In this document: one piece after another, positions 50,313 to 58,848 of the stretch | Layout of the letters: every line of letters begins with the position of its first letter | How positions within the stretch are numbered: position 1 is the first letter of the stretch | Assembly: GCF_005893125.1 (NCBI RefSeq) | Contig: NZ_VCJS01000050.1 | Span: 1-64,000, forward strand | Direction of reading: 5' to 3' | Length of the DNA: 64,000 nucleotides | Origin: Nonomuraea basaltis | GTDB taxonomy: Bacteria > Actinomycetota > Actinomycetes > Streptosporangiales > Streptosporangiaceae | Notes under the pieces: model-generated | What the model saw: the letters and a program-made list of their open reading frames with translations, nothing else | Databases searched by the model: none | What the model was told of the DNA's origin: nothing | Position numbers and translations under genes: made by a program

Positions 50313-52231
50313 TCCTGCACCCCCACCCGGATCTCGAAGGCGCCGGTCGCCGTGCCGGGCAGCCGCAGCTCCAGCCGGGTCACGTGATCGCCCCACACAT
50401 CCGAGAGCATGGGGTCCTCCAGCGTACGGACGGTGAGCGCGGCCGTCGCACGCTCCGGGTCCCAGGTGACGAGCGCGGCCCGTCCGCCAGCCGGCGGCCG
50501 GACGACGACCTGCCCGGCGGCCGGCCGCTCGATCCGCCCGGCGAGCAGCAGATGCAGGACGCTGGGGTCGCCGTCGCCGGTGAAGCTCCACGTGTCCTCG
50601 ATCGTGACCCGGGCCGCGTGGCGGTCCAGCCGGGCCGTCCGCCTCCATCGCGCCGGCTCCGGCAGGGGGTAGGCGGCGGCCAGGTCCAGCCGCACCTCGA
50701 AGAGATCGGGCTTGTCCACCACCTCGACGTCACGGGCCCGGAATCGGGCGCCCTGCCCCTGCTGCGTGCCTCGCATCTCGGGGACGTTGTGCCAGCCGCT
50801 CTGCATCGTCCAGATCGCGTAACGGTCCGGACCGAACGTCTGCGCCGTGTACGTCGGCCGGCCCGCGTCGACGAGCACGGGCACGCCGTCCACGGCGACG
50901 ACGAAGGAGCCGACATCGTTGTGGTTGTGGTGCTCGTCGTTGTGCCCGCCCTTGATCGCGAGCGTGAGCCCGCGTGCCGTCCCGCCGGCCGAACGCGCGA
51001 CACCGACCTGCGTCCCGGGCAGCCAGACCGCGGCGACCAGAGGCGGCTCGCTCCGTTCGGCTCCCAGCCATTCGGCGTCGGTGAGCTCCCTCAAGGCCCG
51101 CCCGAGCTCGACCGTGGCGGGAACCGCGGCCGGGCGCTGGGACGCCGCGTGCCGGACCCCGTCGTCCTCGCCCAGCCGGCGAGCCCAGCGGTAGGGCACG
51201 TGCCACGGCTGATCGCCCGGCGGCCGGGCCCGCGAGTCTGCGAGGTTGAGATACCACGGCCCGCCCAGATGCATGCGGTGGGGGAACCGGACCGTCTCGC
51301 GCACGACCGGGATCCCGGCCGCGTCGAGCGCCCCTGAGGTGGCGTGTTCCAGGAGGTCGAGCGCCTCGAGCGCGCGGCACGCCCCGTTCCACCAGTATTC
51401 GTAGCCCTCGTCGACGGAGCCGTCGTCCGGCAGCGCCGCGAGGTAGCGATCGATCCCCGCCAGGGCCAGGGCGATCTGGCACGCGCGATCCTCTCCCGGC
51501 GCGGCCAGGCGCAGCGCCGCGACGAGCACGTTGCCGCAGATCCACGGGCACCAGTTGTGCACGTCGCCGTCGAACCCCAGCCAGTGCCAGTCGCGCCGCC
51601 GGACGAACGGATCGAGCACCCGCCCGCGCACCTCCGTACGCACCCGTTCCCGCAATCCTGGGAACCGCGCGTCCAGCTCCGCCCCGAGAACCTGGTCGGC
51701 CCAGGCCAACTGGGCGGCGACGTCGGCGGCGCCGAGGTCGAGGCACGGAGCGGCCACATCGGGCAGCACCGTCCCGCGCGGACGGCACGACTCCTCGTGC
51801 GCCGGCCAGCACCACGAGCTCTGCTCGCACAGCTGGACGATGCCGTCGGCCACCTCGTCCAGCCAGATGCCCGCACGGCTCACCACCGCCATGAGCACCG
51901 CGCGGGTCAGCCGGTCCTGGCGCTCGAACACGTTGCTCTCGTACACCGTCCGGTTCCCGTCCCGGAAGAACCGCGCGTACTGCGACGCCAGCGGCTGTGG
52001 CCAGGGCGTGCCCAGCTCGGCCTCCGCCTGCTCGCGGACGGCGGCGAGGGTCTCGGCCGGGATCCGATCCCAGACGGCCGCCCCGGCGGCGGGCGCCGGC
52101 AGGGCCGCGTCCGGCGGCAGCAAGGTGCGGATCAGGCTGTCCTGCGAAGCCGCGGCCTTCCAGGCGGCGAGCAGCGGGCCTGGCGCTCGATCCGGCCGGC
52201 CGGCCGAAGAGCCGGTTGCAGTGTTGGTCAT
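50309..52231 (-). CDS. Heparinase II/III-like polysaccharide lyase
   Basis: Cytoplasmic protein of 640 residues without signal peptide. The N-terminal half is the alpha/alpha toroid (GFDGDVHNWCPWICGNVLVA, VDEGYEYWWNGACRALEALD). The C-terminal half is the heparinase II/III beta domain, with the metal/catalytic stretch GGHNDEHHNHNDVGSFVVAV followed by VPVLVDAGRPTYTAQTFGPD. It would depolymerise imported uronate oligosaccharides. ATG 52231 follows GAGGAGG. It is the first gene of a two-gene unit with the hybrid regulator. Confidence 0.9.
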   Translation of the reverse strand: MTNTATGSSAGRPDRAPGPLLAAWKAAASQDSLIRTLLPPDAALPAPAAGAAVWDRIPAETLAAVREQAEAELGTPWPQPLASQYARFFRDGNRTVYESNVFERQDRLTRAVLMAVVSRAGIWLDEVADGIVQLCEQSSWCWPAHEESCRPRGTVLPDVAAPCLDLGAADVAAQLAWADQVLGAELDARFPGLRERVRTEVRGRVLDPFVRRRDWHWLGFDGDVHNWCPWICGNVLVAALRLAAPGEDRACQIALALAGIDRYLAALPDDGSVDEGYEYWWNGACRALEALDLLEHATSGALDAAGIPVVRETVRFPHRMHLGGPWYLNLADSRARPPGDQPWHVPYRWARRLGEDDGVRHAASQRPAAVPATVELGRALRELTDAEWLGAERSEPPLVAAVWLPGTQVGVARSAGGTARGLTLAIKGGHNDEHHNHNDVGSFVVAVDGVPVLVDAGRPTYTAQTFGPDRYAIWTMQSGWHNVPEMRGTQQGQGARFRARDVEVVDKPDLFEVRLDLAAAYPLPEPARWRRTARLDRHAARVTIEDTWSFTGDGDPSVLHLLLAGRIERPAAGQVVVRPPAGGRAALVTWDPERATAALTVRTLEDPMLSDVWGDHVTRLELRLPGTATGAFEIRVGVQE

Positions 52232-52260
52232 AGTCCTCCTCGCCGACGTCCCATAGTACC

Positions 52261-52277
52261 GATCGAAAGTGATCGAA
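52261..52277. promoter_or_regulatory. GATCGAA direct repeats upstream of the heparinase-like gene
   Basis: GATCGAA at 52261-52267 and 52271-52277, period 10, matching the pair at 47078-47094. The site is 30 bases upstream of the heparinase-like ATG, where a repressor would block transcription. Confidence 0.55.
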
Positions 52278-52312
52278 GTTGAATCAAGGAGGGTCCTGAT
52301 GAGGAAAACTGA

Positions 52313-52465
52313 TCGGACGGCGGCAAGCTGGAGCTGTTCCGCGCCGTGTTCGTGCACGAGCAGGAGCGTCCGCGGCCGGGTGAGCGGCGCGGGCTGCTGC
52401 TCCCGGTGTCCTGGATGCTCGAACGCGCGGCGACCGAGCACCCTGAGCACCGACCGCAGGCGGTC
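52313..52465 (+). pseudogene. Protein-like fragment of unknown family
   Basis: The 232-base gap between the heparinase-like gene and the oxidoreductase holds a plus-strand frame, opened by a TGA at 52310-52312, that reads GKLELFRAVFVHEQERPRPG and RRGLLLPVSWMLERA. Composition is coding-like, but there is no plausible start with a ribosome site, and the frame then runs antisense into the oxidoreductase gene. It is probably the remnant of a lost gene. Family not recognised. Confidence 0.3.
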
Positions 52466-54755
52466 ACTCCTCCCCTGAGGTCGCCGCTTCCAGCCGGATC
52501 ACGATCGCCTTCGAGGTGGGCGTGTTGCTGTGGTCGGCGACGCTGTCCAGTGGGACCAGGACGTTGGTCTCCGGGTAGTACGCGGCGGCGGAGCCGGGCG
52601 TCGTGGGGTAGGACACGACGGCGAAGGAGGGGGCGCGGCGTTCCACGCCGTCGTGCCAGACGCTGACCAGGTCGACCTGGCTGCGGTCGGCGATGCCCAG
52701 CTCGGCCAGGTCGGCGGGGTTGACGAGCACGACCCGGCGGCCGTGGTGGATGCCGCGGTAGCGGTCGTTGCCGGAGTACGGGATCGTGTTCCACTGGTCG
52801 TGAGAGCGCAAGGTCTGCAGGATCAGGTGCCCCTTCGGCGCCTGCAGCATGGTGAGGGCGTTGCGGGTGAAGACGGCCTTGCCGCCGGGGGTGGGAAAGA
52901 CACGCCGGTTGACCGGGTTGGGCAGGCGGAAGCCGCCGGGACTGGCCACGCGAGTGTTGAAGTCCTCGAAGCCGGGCACGACGCGGGCGATGCGGTCGCG
53001 GATCGTGCCGTAGTCCGCCTCGAACGTCTCCCAAGGGATGTCCGGCTGATCGGCGAGGGTCAGGCGGGCCAGCCGGCTGATGATGGCCACCTCGCTGAGC
53101 AGGCTGTCGGAGGCGGGGTGGAGGCGGCCACGAGAGGTGTGCACCTGGCTCATCGAGTCCTCGACCGTGACGAACTGCTCCCCGCCCGCCTGGAGGTCGC
53201 GGTCGCTGCGGCCCAGCGTCGGCAGGATCAGCGCGGTCTGGCCGCAGACGGTGTGGGAGCGGTTGAGCTTGGTGGAGATGTGCGCGGTCAGCCGGCAGGT
53301 GCGCATGGCGCGTTCGGTGGCCGTGCTGTCGGGGGTGGCCCGGACGAAGTTGCCGCCGACCCCGAGGAACACCTTGGCCCGGCCGTCCAGCATCGCCTGG
53401 ATGGCGCCGACGGTGTCCAGGCCGTGCTCGGCGGGCGGGGTGAAGCCGAACTCCCGTTCCAGCGCGTCCAGGAACGATTGCGGCATGCGTTCCCAGATGC
53501 CCATGGTGCGGTCGCCCTGGACGTTGCTGTGCCCGCGCACCGGGCAGACCCCGGCGCCGGGCCTGCCGAGGTTGCCGCGCAGCAGCAGGAAGTTGACGAT
53601 CTCGCGGATGGTGGCCACGCCGTGCTTGTGCTGGGTCAGGCCCATCGCCCAGCACACGATGATCTTCTCGCTGGCCAGCACCCGGGCATGGACGCGCTCG
53701 ATCTCGTCACGGGTGAGACCGGTGGCCGCCAGCACGTCGGTCCAGGCGACACCGCGGACGTGCGCGGCGAAGGCGTCGAAGCCCGTGGTGTGCGCCTCGA
53801 TGAACGCGTGGTCCACGACGGTGCCAGGACGCTCGTCTTCGGCCTGGAGCAGCAGCAGGTTGAGCGCCTGGAACAGCGCCAGGTCGCCGCCGGGGCGGAT
53901 CTGCAGGAACTCGTCGGCGATCTGCGTCCCCCGGCCGATGAGCCCGCGGGCCTTCTGGGGGTTCTTGAACCGCATCAGCCCGGCCTCGGGCAACGGGTTC
54001 ACCGCGATGACCTGCCCGCCCGAGCGCTTGGTCTGCTCCAGGGCCGACAGCATCCGCGGATGGTTGGTGCCGGGATTCTGGCCGACGACGAAGACCAGGT
54101 CGGCGTCGTGGATGTCGTCGAGGCTCACACTGCCCTTGCCGGTGCCCAGCGTCTCGAGCAGCGCGAAACCGCTGGACTCGTGGCACATGTTGGAGCAGTC
54201 CGGCAGGTTGTTGGTGCCGTACGCGCGGGCGAACAGCTGCAGCAGGAAGGCGGCCTCGTTGCCGAGGCGGCCAGAGGTGTAGAAGAGGGCCTCGTCGGGG
54301 TCGTCCAGGCCGCGCAGCTCATCAGCGAGCAGGCCGAGCGCCTCGTGCCAGCCGATCGGCTCGTAGTGGTCCGAGCCGGGGCGCTTGACCATGGGCTCGG
54401 TGAGCCTGCCCTGCTGGTTGAGCCACTGATCGGACTTGCCGCCCAGCTCCGAGACCGAGTACTGCCGGAAGAAATCGGCGGTCACCCGGCGCGTGGTCGC
54501 CTCGTCGGTGACGTGCTTGGCGCCGTTCTCGCAGTATTCGTTCTTGTGCCGCCGCCCCGGCTCAGGCCAGGCGCAGCCGGGGCAGTCGATGCCTTCGGCC
54601 TGGTTGACGTTCAGCAGCGTCAGCGCCGTCCGGCGGATCGACGTCTGGCCCAAGGAGTACTCAAGGGCGTGGGCGACCCCGGGCAGCCCGGCCGCCCAGG
54701 TCTTGGGCGGAGTGATGGACAACTGCTCGCCGTCCTGGCCTTCGACCGTACTCAT
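52464..54755 (-). CDS. FdhF/YdeP-family molybdopterin oxidoreductase
   Basis: Cytoplasmic molybdenum enzyme of 763 residues, the usual length of the YdeP/FdhF-like alpha subunit family. Visible are GIDCPGCAWPEPGRRHKNEY at the N-terminus, the molybdopterin-binding segments SGRLGNEAAFLLQLFARAYG, VVGQNPGTNHPRML, CWAMGLTQHKHG and RGNLGRPGAGVCPVRGHSNV, and a C-terminal dinucleotide-binding domain (about 640-755) with SHDQWNTIPYSGNDRYRG. Formate dehydrogenase activity is not proven for this branch; some members confer acid tolerance. No electron-transfer subunit or accessory gene (fdhD) adjoins. Ribosome site GGGGAGAG precedes the ATG. Confidence 0.92.
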   Translation of the reverse strand: MSTVEGQDGEQLSITPPKTWAAGLPGVAHALEYSLGQTSIRRTALTLLNVNQAEGIDCPGCAWPEPGRRHKNEYCENGAKHVTDEATTRRVTADFFRQYSVSELGGKSDQWLNQQGRLTEPMVKRPGSDHYEPIGWHEALGLLADELRGLDDPDEALFYTSGRLGNEAAFLLQLFARAYGTNNLPDCSNMCHESSGFALLETLGTGKGSVSLDDIHDADLVFVVGQNPGTNHPRMLSALEQTKRSGGQVIAVNPLPEAGLMRFKNPQKARGLIGRGTQIADEFLQIRPGGDLALFQALNLLLLQAEDERPGTVVDHAFIEAHTTGFDAFAAHVRGVAWTDVLAATGLTRDEIERVHARVLASEKIIVCWAMGLTQHKHGVATIREIVNFLLLRGNLGRPGAGVCPVRGHSNVQGDRTMGIWERMPQSFLDALEREFGFTPPAEHGLDTVGAIQAMLDGRAKVFLGVGGNFVRATPDSTATERAMRTCRLTAHISTKLNRSHTVCGQTALILPTLGRSDRDLQAGGEQFVTVEDSMSQVHTSRGRLHPASDSLLSEVAIISRLARLTLADQPDIPWETFEADYGTIRDRIARVVPGFEDFNTRVASPGGFRLPNPVNRRVFPTPGGKAVFTRNALTMLQAPKGHLILQTLRSHDQWNTIPYSGNDRYRGIHHGRRVVLVNPADLAELGIADRSQVDLVSVWHDGVERRAPSFAVVSYPTTPGSAAAYYPETNVLVPLDSVADHSNTPTSKAIVIRLEAATSGEE

Positions 54756-54853
54756 CGATGTCTCTCCCCTGGTGGCACGTGCGCGAAGGGTACCGCCGAC
54801 GCTTTTGACGTCCGTCGGCGACCCATGCGAAACGCCGTCGCCCCGCGTGCTCC

Positions 54854-54912
54854 TTACTTCAGGCCGGTCGTGGCCAGGCCCTCGACGAGCCGCTTCTGGA
54901 AGAACAGATGAA
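54854..54912 (-). pseudogene. Tail of a lost MalG-type ABC permease gene
   Basis: The minus-strand frame LHLFFQKRLVEGLATTGLK ending in TAA closely resembles the C-terminus of CUT1 permeases (compare QRYFIRGIATSGLKG of the intact permease at 42724-43623). Upstream the reading shifts and is lost within 60 bases. Only the 3' end of the gene survives, in the gap between the oxidoreductase and the glycosyltransferase genes. Confidence 0.5.
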
Positions 54913-54965
54913 GAAGGCGTCGACGGCCAGGAACTTCGGCACCAGCAGCGGCAGACGATGCCGGC

Positions 54966-56462
54966 TCATCCTCCCGGCGGCACGAACACATGCCACCTCT
55001 TCCCACCGTCGATCCGCAGATCGACCGCGGTCCAGGACTTGAGGAAAGGCGCCGGAGGCCGCCGGGAGGTCGTGATGACGCCGACCCAATCGCGCCGTCC
55101 CATCGCGGCCCTGATGGAGGACGGTACGGATGACCTGCCGCCGTAGTGACGAAAGACGCCGTGTGAGGCGCACTGGGCCAGGTATCCGATCTGTACGGCG
55201 TCATGGCCGTACAGGAAACACGGCGGCCGCATCCCCATCCGCTTGAGCCGGGCGACGATCTCGGGCGCGACGGCGCGCTCGGCGTAGACCTGCTGGCCGT
55301 GGATGTAGACGGACTTGGCCTGCACGACGAAGTAGCACGCGACGCCCACGACGGCGAGCACCGCTGAGCCCCGCCGCCGGCACAGCCGGGCAACGCCCGC
55401 CGAGACCGGGAGAGCGAGCAGGGCGTAGGCGGGCAGCAGGAAGCGCGGAGCGGCGTACCCGACGGTGAAGACGTAGGACAGGGCGAGCGACAGTCCGCAG
55501 GCCAGGGCCGCCACGAGAGCACGCCGCCGGGCCGTCCACACACCCAGCGCCGCGAAGACCGGCACCGCCGCGAACCAGGCGACCTGTGTCAGCGGCAGGC
55601 CCCCGCATTCGACGCCGAAGCGGCACAGCAGGGGTCCGTTCAGCGCGCGCAGATGGTCGGGGAGGCTGAAGTGCAGTCCGGTCGCGTTCTCCGCCCCCGC
55701 CGCGTGCAGGCGCGCGAGCGGCCCGCCGTACCGCAGGACCGCCTCGGCCATCCACTCCGCCCAGCCGATCGCGAGCCCGGCCGTCGTGGCGAGCGCCGGC
55801 CGCCGGCGCCTTCGCGCGATCCCATACCCGAGCAGCGGCAAGGCCAGCCAGGTCGCGTCCGAGGGGCGCATGAGCGAAGCGACCGCGAACGCCGCCACGA
55901 TCCCGGCATTGGCCAGGCGCGCCCTCGGACGCACCTCGGTCAGGCAGGCCAGGCCCACTCCGGCGACGGCACTGTAGGCGACCCACATGTTCGGCATGGC
56001 CTCGTTGGCGTAGAACAGCGACAACCACAAGCCGCCGAACAAGGCGGCGGCGACCGGCGCCACCGCTCCGGCCTGCAACCGAATCCACGGCATGTAGGCC
56101 AGGAACAACGCGATCCCCGACAGCAGGCTGAGATAGACCCGTATGGCCGTCACCGAAGGGGTGACCAGCGCGACAGGAGCCACCAGGAGCTGAACCCCGC
56201 GGGCGCGTGGCGCGGTGAACTCGGCTGCGGGGACGCCGCGGGCCACCTGGCTGATGTACACGCTCTCGTCCCATCCGAGCCCGATCCTGACGGTCAACGC
56301 CAGCTGAACCGCCGTGTAGCAGATGGCCACCAGCGCCAGCGCCACATGCGGCCGGCGCACGGCGTTCCACGCCCGCAGCCGGTCAGCCCGCCAGGCCCTT
56401 GCCGCGCCGTGAGGGACGCCGACGGTCTGGCCCGCGACTTGGGAAGCATCGGCCTCATCCAT
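54966..56462 (-). CDS. PMT-like membrane glycosyltransferase (GT39/ArnT type)
   Basis: Integral membrane protein of about 498 residues with roughly ten helices. The first exterior loop carries the acidic pair GLGWDESVYISQVARG, the hallmark of lipid-phosphosugar-dependent mannosyltransferase-type enzymes. The C-terminal part (about 400-498) is soluble and exterior, with a short ending KRWHVFVPPGG. It would move a sugar from a polyprenyl carrier to an exterior acceptor. I prefer ATG 56462; GTG 56471 is in frame. TAGCGT lies seven bases before the ATG. No related cell-wall gene adjoins. Confidence 0.8.
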   Translation of the reverse strand: MDEADASQVAGQTVGVPHGAARAWRADRLRAWNAVRRPHVALALVAICYTAVQLALTVRIGLGWDESVYISQVARGVPAAEFTAPRARGVQLLVAPVALVTPSVTAIRVYLSLLSGIALFLAYMPWIRLQAGAVAPVAAALFGGLWLSLFYANEAMPNMWVAYSAVAGVGLACLTEVRPRARLANAGIVAAFAVASLMRPSDATWLALPLLGYGIARRRRRPALATTAGLAIGWAEWMAEAVLRYGGPLARLHAAGAENATGLHFSLPDHLRALNGPLLCRFGVECGGLPLTQVAWFAAVPVFAALGVWTARRRALVAALACGLSLALSYVFTVGYAAPRFLLPAYALLALPVSAGVARLCRRRGSAVLAVVGVACYFVVQAKSVYIHGQQVYAERAVAPEIVARLKRMGMRPPCFLYGHDAVQIGYLAQCASHGVFRHYGGRSSVPSSIRAAMGRRDWVGVITTSRRPPAPFLKSWTAVDLRIDGGKRWHVFVPPGG

Positions 56463-56502
56463 GCCTGTCACGCTACGAAGGGCGGGGTCAGAGGCCGTTC
56501 AG

Positions 56503-56533
56503 TTGACGGTTAGCGGCTGGCATTCCCTACGAT
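56503..56533 (+). promoter_or_regulatory. Candidate promoter of the HesB-like gene
   Basis: TTGACG (56503-56508), 19-base spacer, TACGAT (56528-56533). It would give a leader of about 145 bases, long for this genome. Confidence 0.35.
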
Positions 56534-56591
56534 GCCGAGATTGGGCGCCTTTGGTACCAATTGGGGTTTTTTGCTGCTCTGCCCGGGCAAC

Positions 56592-56636
56592 ACGTCAGGG
56601 TGTCGCCCCTGGGTCCCCGTCTCAGGAAAGGACGGG
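56592..56636 (+). other. Structured leader of the HesB-like gene
   Basis: Two adjacent hairpins: CAGGG/CCCTG around 56596-56611 and CCCGTC (56616-56621) / GACGGG (56631-56636). They lie in the long untranslated region before the gene. I could not match the pattern to a known riboswitch class. Confidence 0.3.
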
Positions 56637-56685
56637 TGCAACTGCTCCTTCACGACCATGGAATTTCGCCAACCGAGGAGTCGCC

Positions 56686-56979
56686 GTGCTTACGCTGACC
56701 GCCGATGCGGTCGCAGCAATCCGTGATCTGACGTCACAGCCGGAAACGCCGGAAGACACCGGGCTGCGCATCGCATCGTCGTCTACCGATGGTCTTGTCG
56801 GATCCCTTGAGCTGTCGATCTCGGGTGGACCGCACCCCGGCGATCAAGTAGTCGAATCAGAGGGCGTTCGCGTGTTTCTCGAACCGAACGCCGCCTCGTT
56901 CCTGGAGGACAAGACCCTCGACGTAGAGATCACTCAGGAAGACCAGCCCACCTTCCGGGTACTGCGCCAAACGCCCTGA
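56686..56979 (+). CDS. HesB/IscA-like protein lacking all cysteines
   Basis: Small protein of 97 residues with the HesB/IscA fold pattern: LTLTADAVAAIRDLTSQP, GLRIASSS, GDQVVESEGVRVFLEPNAAS and DVEITQEDQPTFRV. Classical A-type iron-sulfur carriers use three conserved cysteines; this sequence contains none, so it cannot hold a cluster in the usual way. It may have another binding role. GTG 56686 follows GAGGAG at five bases. The 215 bases downstream contain one more short protein-like run (QPKAQALFETAAKICLVPA, stop at about 57045) that I cannot assign. Confidence 0.85.
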   Translation: MLTLTADAVAAIRDLTSQPETPEDTGLRIASSSTDGLVGSLELSISGGPHPGDQVVESEGVRVFLEPNAASFLEDKTLDVEITQEDQPTFRVLRQTP

Positions 56980-57194
56980 TCCGTCCAGCCGAAGGCGCAG
57001 GCGTTGTTCGAGACCGCCGCCAAGATCTGCCTCGTCCCGGCCTGACCCCCGGCTCCGGCGGGAACCCCGCTGCGTACCGGCCGGCGCAGGACCGTGCCTG
57101 GGCTGGGATCGCCGAACGGGCCGTGCCGATATCGATATGAGCCATCCTGGGCTTAACTGGATCTCGGACCATCGCCTCGAATCCGGGAAAACTC

Positions 57195-58199
57195 ATGAAA
57201 AGAGTCCTGCTCTCCCTCGTCCTGGCCATGGCGACACCGGCGGCTCTGCCTGCGCCGGCCGATGCCCGTCCACCCGCGGTCATCTTCGACACCGATATGG
57301 ACTTCGACGATGCGGCCACGCTGGCCTACCTCGCTCAGGAGCACAAGGCCGGCCGCATCGACTTACGCGCCATCACGGTGACGAACAACGGCGCCGGCTT
57401 ACCGGGCAGGGCGATCCGGCACGCGCGGTGCCTGGCCGAGCGCCTCGGCCTGCGGAACGTGTGGATCGCCGACGGAACGGGCACGGCGCCCAACTCTTTC
57501 CCCGCCGAGCTGAGACAGCTCTTCGACAGAGTGCTCACGGCGGCCACGCCCGGCTGCTCCGGCGACGAGACGCCATCGCGGCCGCGCGCCCCGGAGCTGA
57601 TCAGAAAGGTGCTGCGGGCCGATCCTTCGGCTCAGGTCATCGCCACCGGCCCACTCAGCAACCTGGCCGGCGCGCTGCCGTACTCCGCCTCCCGGCTGAC
57701 CACGATGGGCGGAGCCGTCAAAGTGGGCGGGAACCTGTGCTGCGGCACCCCGCCGGAGTTCGACGGGACCCAGGAGTTCAACTACTGGCTCGACCCCGCG
57801 GCCGCGCAGGCGGTGCTCACCCGGAGCCGGGGAACCGTGCGGATGGTGCCGCTGGACGCCGCCAACGAGGTGCCCATCACCAGCGCGTTCATAGATCGGC
57901 TCGGCGCCGGCCACCGCACTCCGGCCGCCGACACCGTACTGGAGATCGTCACACATCCCGAGGTCCAGCCCCTGATCGCGGCCGGCCTGCTCTACTGGTG
58001 GGATCCTCTGGCCGCGATGAGCGCCGTCCATCCAGGGCACGTCGAGTTCACCACCGGACGCCTCGACGTGGTGCTGACCGGCCCCTCAGCCGGGCGCACG
58101 TTCCTTTCGCCCTCGGGGCGCCTGCTCTGGTACGGCACGACAGCCGACACCGCCGCGTTCGAGCAACGTTTCCTCGACACCCTGAACGGCACCGGGTAA
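57195..58199 (+). CDS. Exported nucleoside hydrolase (IUNH family)
   Basis: Calcium-dependent hydrolase that splits ribonucleosides, here secreted: a signal peptide of about 24 residues (MKRVLLSLVLAMATPAALPA) precedes the hallmark aspartate cluster FDTDMDFDDAATLAYL. Other family features are TVTNNGAG, IATGPLSNLAGAL and GGAVKVGGN, plus the late aspartate in YYWDP-like WWDPLAAMSAV. At 334 residues it has normal length. Secretion suggests salvage of nucleosides from the environment. It is a single gene, converging on the MarR gene. Confidence 0.9.
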   Translation: MKRVLLSLVLAMATPAALPAPADARPPAVIFDTDMDFDDAATLAYLAQEHKAGRIDLRAITVTNNGAGLPGRAIRHARCLAERLGLRNVWIADGTGTAPNSFPAELRQLFDRVLTAATPGCSGDETPSRPRAPELIRKVLRADPSAQVIATGPLSNLAGALPYSASRLTTMGGAVKVGGNLCCGTPPEFDGTQEFNYWLDPAAAQAVLTRSRGTVRMVPLDAANEVPITSAFIDRLGAGHRTPAADTVLEIVTHPEVQPLIAAGLLYWWDPLAAMSAVHPGHVEFTTGRLDVVLTGPSAGRTFLSPSGRLLWYGTTADTAAFEQRFLDTLNGTG

Positions 58200-58257
58200 C
58201 CGACGGACGATCGCCGGGCCACGACATGGATGGACGATGCGCATGATGCGGAGCGAT

Positions 58258-58277
58258 GAGGGCGGCGCCGCCCCCTC
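58258..58277. terminator. Palindrome between convergent genes
   Basis: GAGGGCGGCGCCGCCCCCTC, with a perfect 14-base core palindrome, between the nucleoside hydrolase and MarR stops. Its stem is short and it has no T-run. Confidence 0.35.
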
Positions 58278-58740
58278 AGCTCTCCTTGGCGAGGCGATCG
58301 GCCTGGGCACGGCCCACGGCGGCGGCTCGGTGGAGGTAGTCGGCGATGACGGCCAACTCCGCATCCCCGTATCCCTCCAGCGCCTCGGCGAACGCCTGGC
58401 TCGGCAGGTCCCAGGCCGTACCGATCCTCTCCCGCGCCGAGGGCGCCAAGGAGACCAGGGCCCGCCTGCGATCTGCAGGGTCCGCGTGTCGTACCACCAA
58501 ACCCGCCTTCTCCAGCCGATCCACCAGGCGCGTGGCGGAGCCGGGCGTCAGGCCGGTCAGCCGCGCGATGTCACCGGTGCTCACCGGCCCTGACTCCAGG
58601 TCCAGCAGCGCCACGCACTGCAGGTCGGTGGAGTGAATCTGCAGATGGTCGGCCATCGCCTGGTTGAACAGGACGTACGCCGCATAGTGCCGCTGACTCT
58701 CGTCCATGATCCGCTTCAGCGTTTCAGCTCGATTTGACAC
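58276..58740 (-). CDS. MarR-family transcriptional regulator
   Basis: Winged-helix dimeric repressor of about 154 residues. The core reads LQCVALLDLESGPVSTGDIA, then RLTGLTPGSATRLVDRLEKA, then the wing HADPADRRRALVSL, standard for the family. I chose GTG 58740; a TTG at 58779 is in frame but would lie inside the operator palindrome. It diverges from a truncated MFS transporter gene, its presumed target, with a 25-bp palindrome between them. Confidence 0.87.
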   Translation of the reverse strand: MSNRAETLKRIMDESQRHYAAYVLFNQAMADHLQIHSTDLQCVALLDLESGPVSTGDIARLTGLTPGSATRLVDRLEKAGLVVRHADPADRRRALVSLAPSARERIGTAWDLPSQAFAEALEGYGDAELAVIADYLHRAAAVGRAQADRLAKES

Positions 58741-58768
58741 CGGACAGCCCCATACCTCACATTTACTT

Positions 58769-58793
58769 GCGTCACACAATCTTTGTGTGGCGC
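58769..58793. promoter_or_regulatory. MarR operator palindrome
   Basis: GCGTCACACAA (58769-58779), spacer TCT, TTGTGTGGCGC (58783-58793): arms pair at 10 of 11 positions. It lies between the MarR gene and the divergent transporter, the usual place for a MarR site. Confidence 0.6.
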
Positions 58794-58848
58794 ACTTTTT
58801 GTGCCACGCTCACATCTTACCCGCTGCCGATCCCGGATAGGGGACCGC

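Noticed and set aside
56981..57045. Short protein-like run after the HesB-like gene as a separate gene
   Set aside because: About 20 codons without start or ribosome site; too short to support beyond a mention.
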